Source: Rhodococcus gordoniae (GTDB lineage: Bacteria > Actinomycetota > Actinomycetes > Mycobacteriales > Mycobacteriaceae). Taken from it: a stretch of DNA of 51,018 bases. Every line of letters starts with the position of its first letter. Position 1 is the first letter of the stretch. The stretch lies in NCBI RefSeq assembly GCF_001646655.1, contig NZ_LPZN01000029.1:1-51018 (forward strand). Direction: 5' to 3'. The translations under genes and the position numbers were made by a program. Shown in pieces: positions 50,968 through 51,018 of the stretch. The notes below the pieces were generated by a model. The model did no database searches. It saw only the letters and a program-made list of their open reading frames with translations, and was not told where the DNA came from.

Positions 50968-51006
50968 CGAGCGCTCAGCGCTGTGACACCCGAGCGCTCA
51001 GCGCTG
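50968..51006. repeat. 16-bp direct repeat containing AGCGCT dyads at the right edge
   Basis: CGAGCGCTCAGCGCTG occurs at 50968-50983 and 50991-51006, 7 bp apart. Each copy holds two AGCGCT palindromes around a single base. It may be a tandem operator for a gene that lies beyond the window. The rest of 50752-51018 shows nothing else I can support. Confidence 0.6.
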
Positions 51007-51018
51007 CGGAACAGTGCT

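Overview
The window is high-GC DNA with dense, mostly ATG/GTG-started genes, and looks like chromosomal DNA of a mycolic-acid-containing actinomycete, most likely Rhodococcus or a close relative. Pointers are a LysX-type lysyl-PG synthase/lysyl-tRNA synthetase fusion, a Culp-type cutinase, DUF5313 and DUF6474 proteins, an MMPL transporter, GabD2, a FadD15-like ligase and a SigK/RskA pair with an MPT70/83-like fasciclin lipoprotein. I see no insertion sequence, prophage, CRISPR array, rRNA or tRNA. A perfect parS-like palindrome at 46602-46615 hints that the region may lie in the origin-proximal part of the chromosome.

Layout. 1-383: end of an unrecognised gene with an apparent frameshift. 430-1346: promoter, yybP-ykoY manganese riboswitch and a GDT1/UPF0016 Mn exporter. 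1392-4880: MarR-MFS pair with its operator, a 3-hydroxyacyl-CoA-dehydrogenase-like SDR and a membrane-anchored hydrolase. 4922-7329: TM0106/RecB-like nuclease and a DUF6474 protein. 7355-10033: copper locus (membrane protein, YcnI, CopC, CopD). 10038-18303, all minus strand: small ORF, crtI, crtB, idi, fetB-like permease, small ORF, single-chain acyl-CoA carboxylase, UdgX. 18495-19268: DUF427 protein. 19283-24679: MprF-like protein, membrane esterase, GabD2. 24745-30972: GAF-ANTAR protein, hydrolase-cyclase fusion, SRPBCC/ArsR pair, FadD15-like ligase, DUF5313, RraA. 30997-35684: S4 protein, photolyase, 29-aa ORF, TIGR01777 epimerase, SDR-DUF2867. 35831-39992: lipocalin and fasciclin lipoprotein, divergent from hydrolase-DUF1365-sigK-rskA. 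40015-48913: PrmC-like methyltransferase, MMPL transporter, LysX, parS, phosphatase, flavin-binding protein, SDR. 48943-51018: cutinase and a secreted YVTN-like repeat protein.

Main result. One bipartite motif, CCATCC-N15-(C/T)CGAA(T/C), occurs four times with identical 15-nt spacing, each time upstream of a gene or operon: crtI-crtB-idi (minus, 18400-18426), the 29-aa ORF/TIGR01777/DUF2867 operon just after the photolyase (plus, 32621-32647), the fasciclin-lipocalin pair (minus, 37189-37215) and hydrolase-DUF1365-sigK-rskA itself (plus, 37261-37287). I infer that the locally encoded SigK-type ECF sigma factor autoregulates and controls carotenoid synthesis, envelope redox-type lipoproteins and photolyase-linked dehydrogenases. 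This would be a photo-oxidative or envelope-stress regulon readable within one window. The hydrolase gene in this regulon would be leaderless and lacks its catalytic serine.
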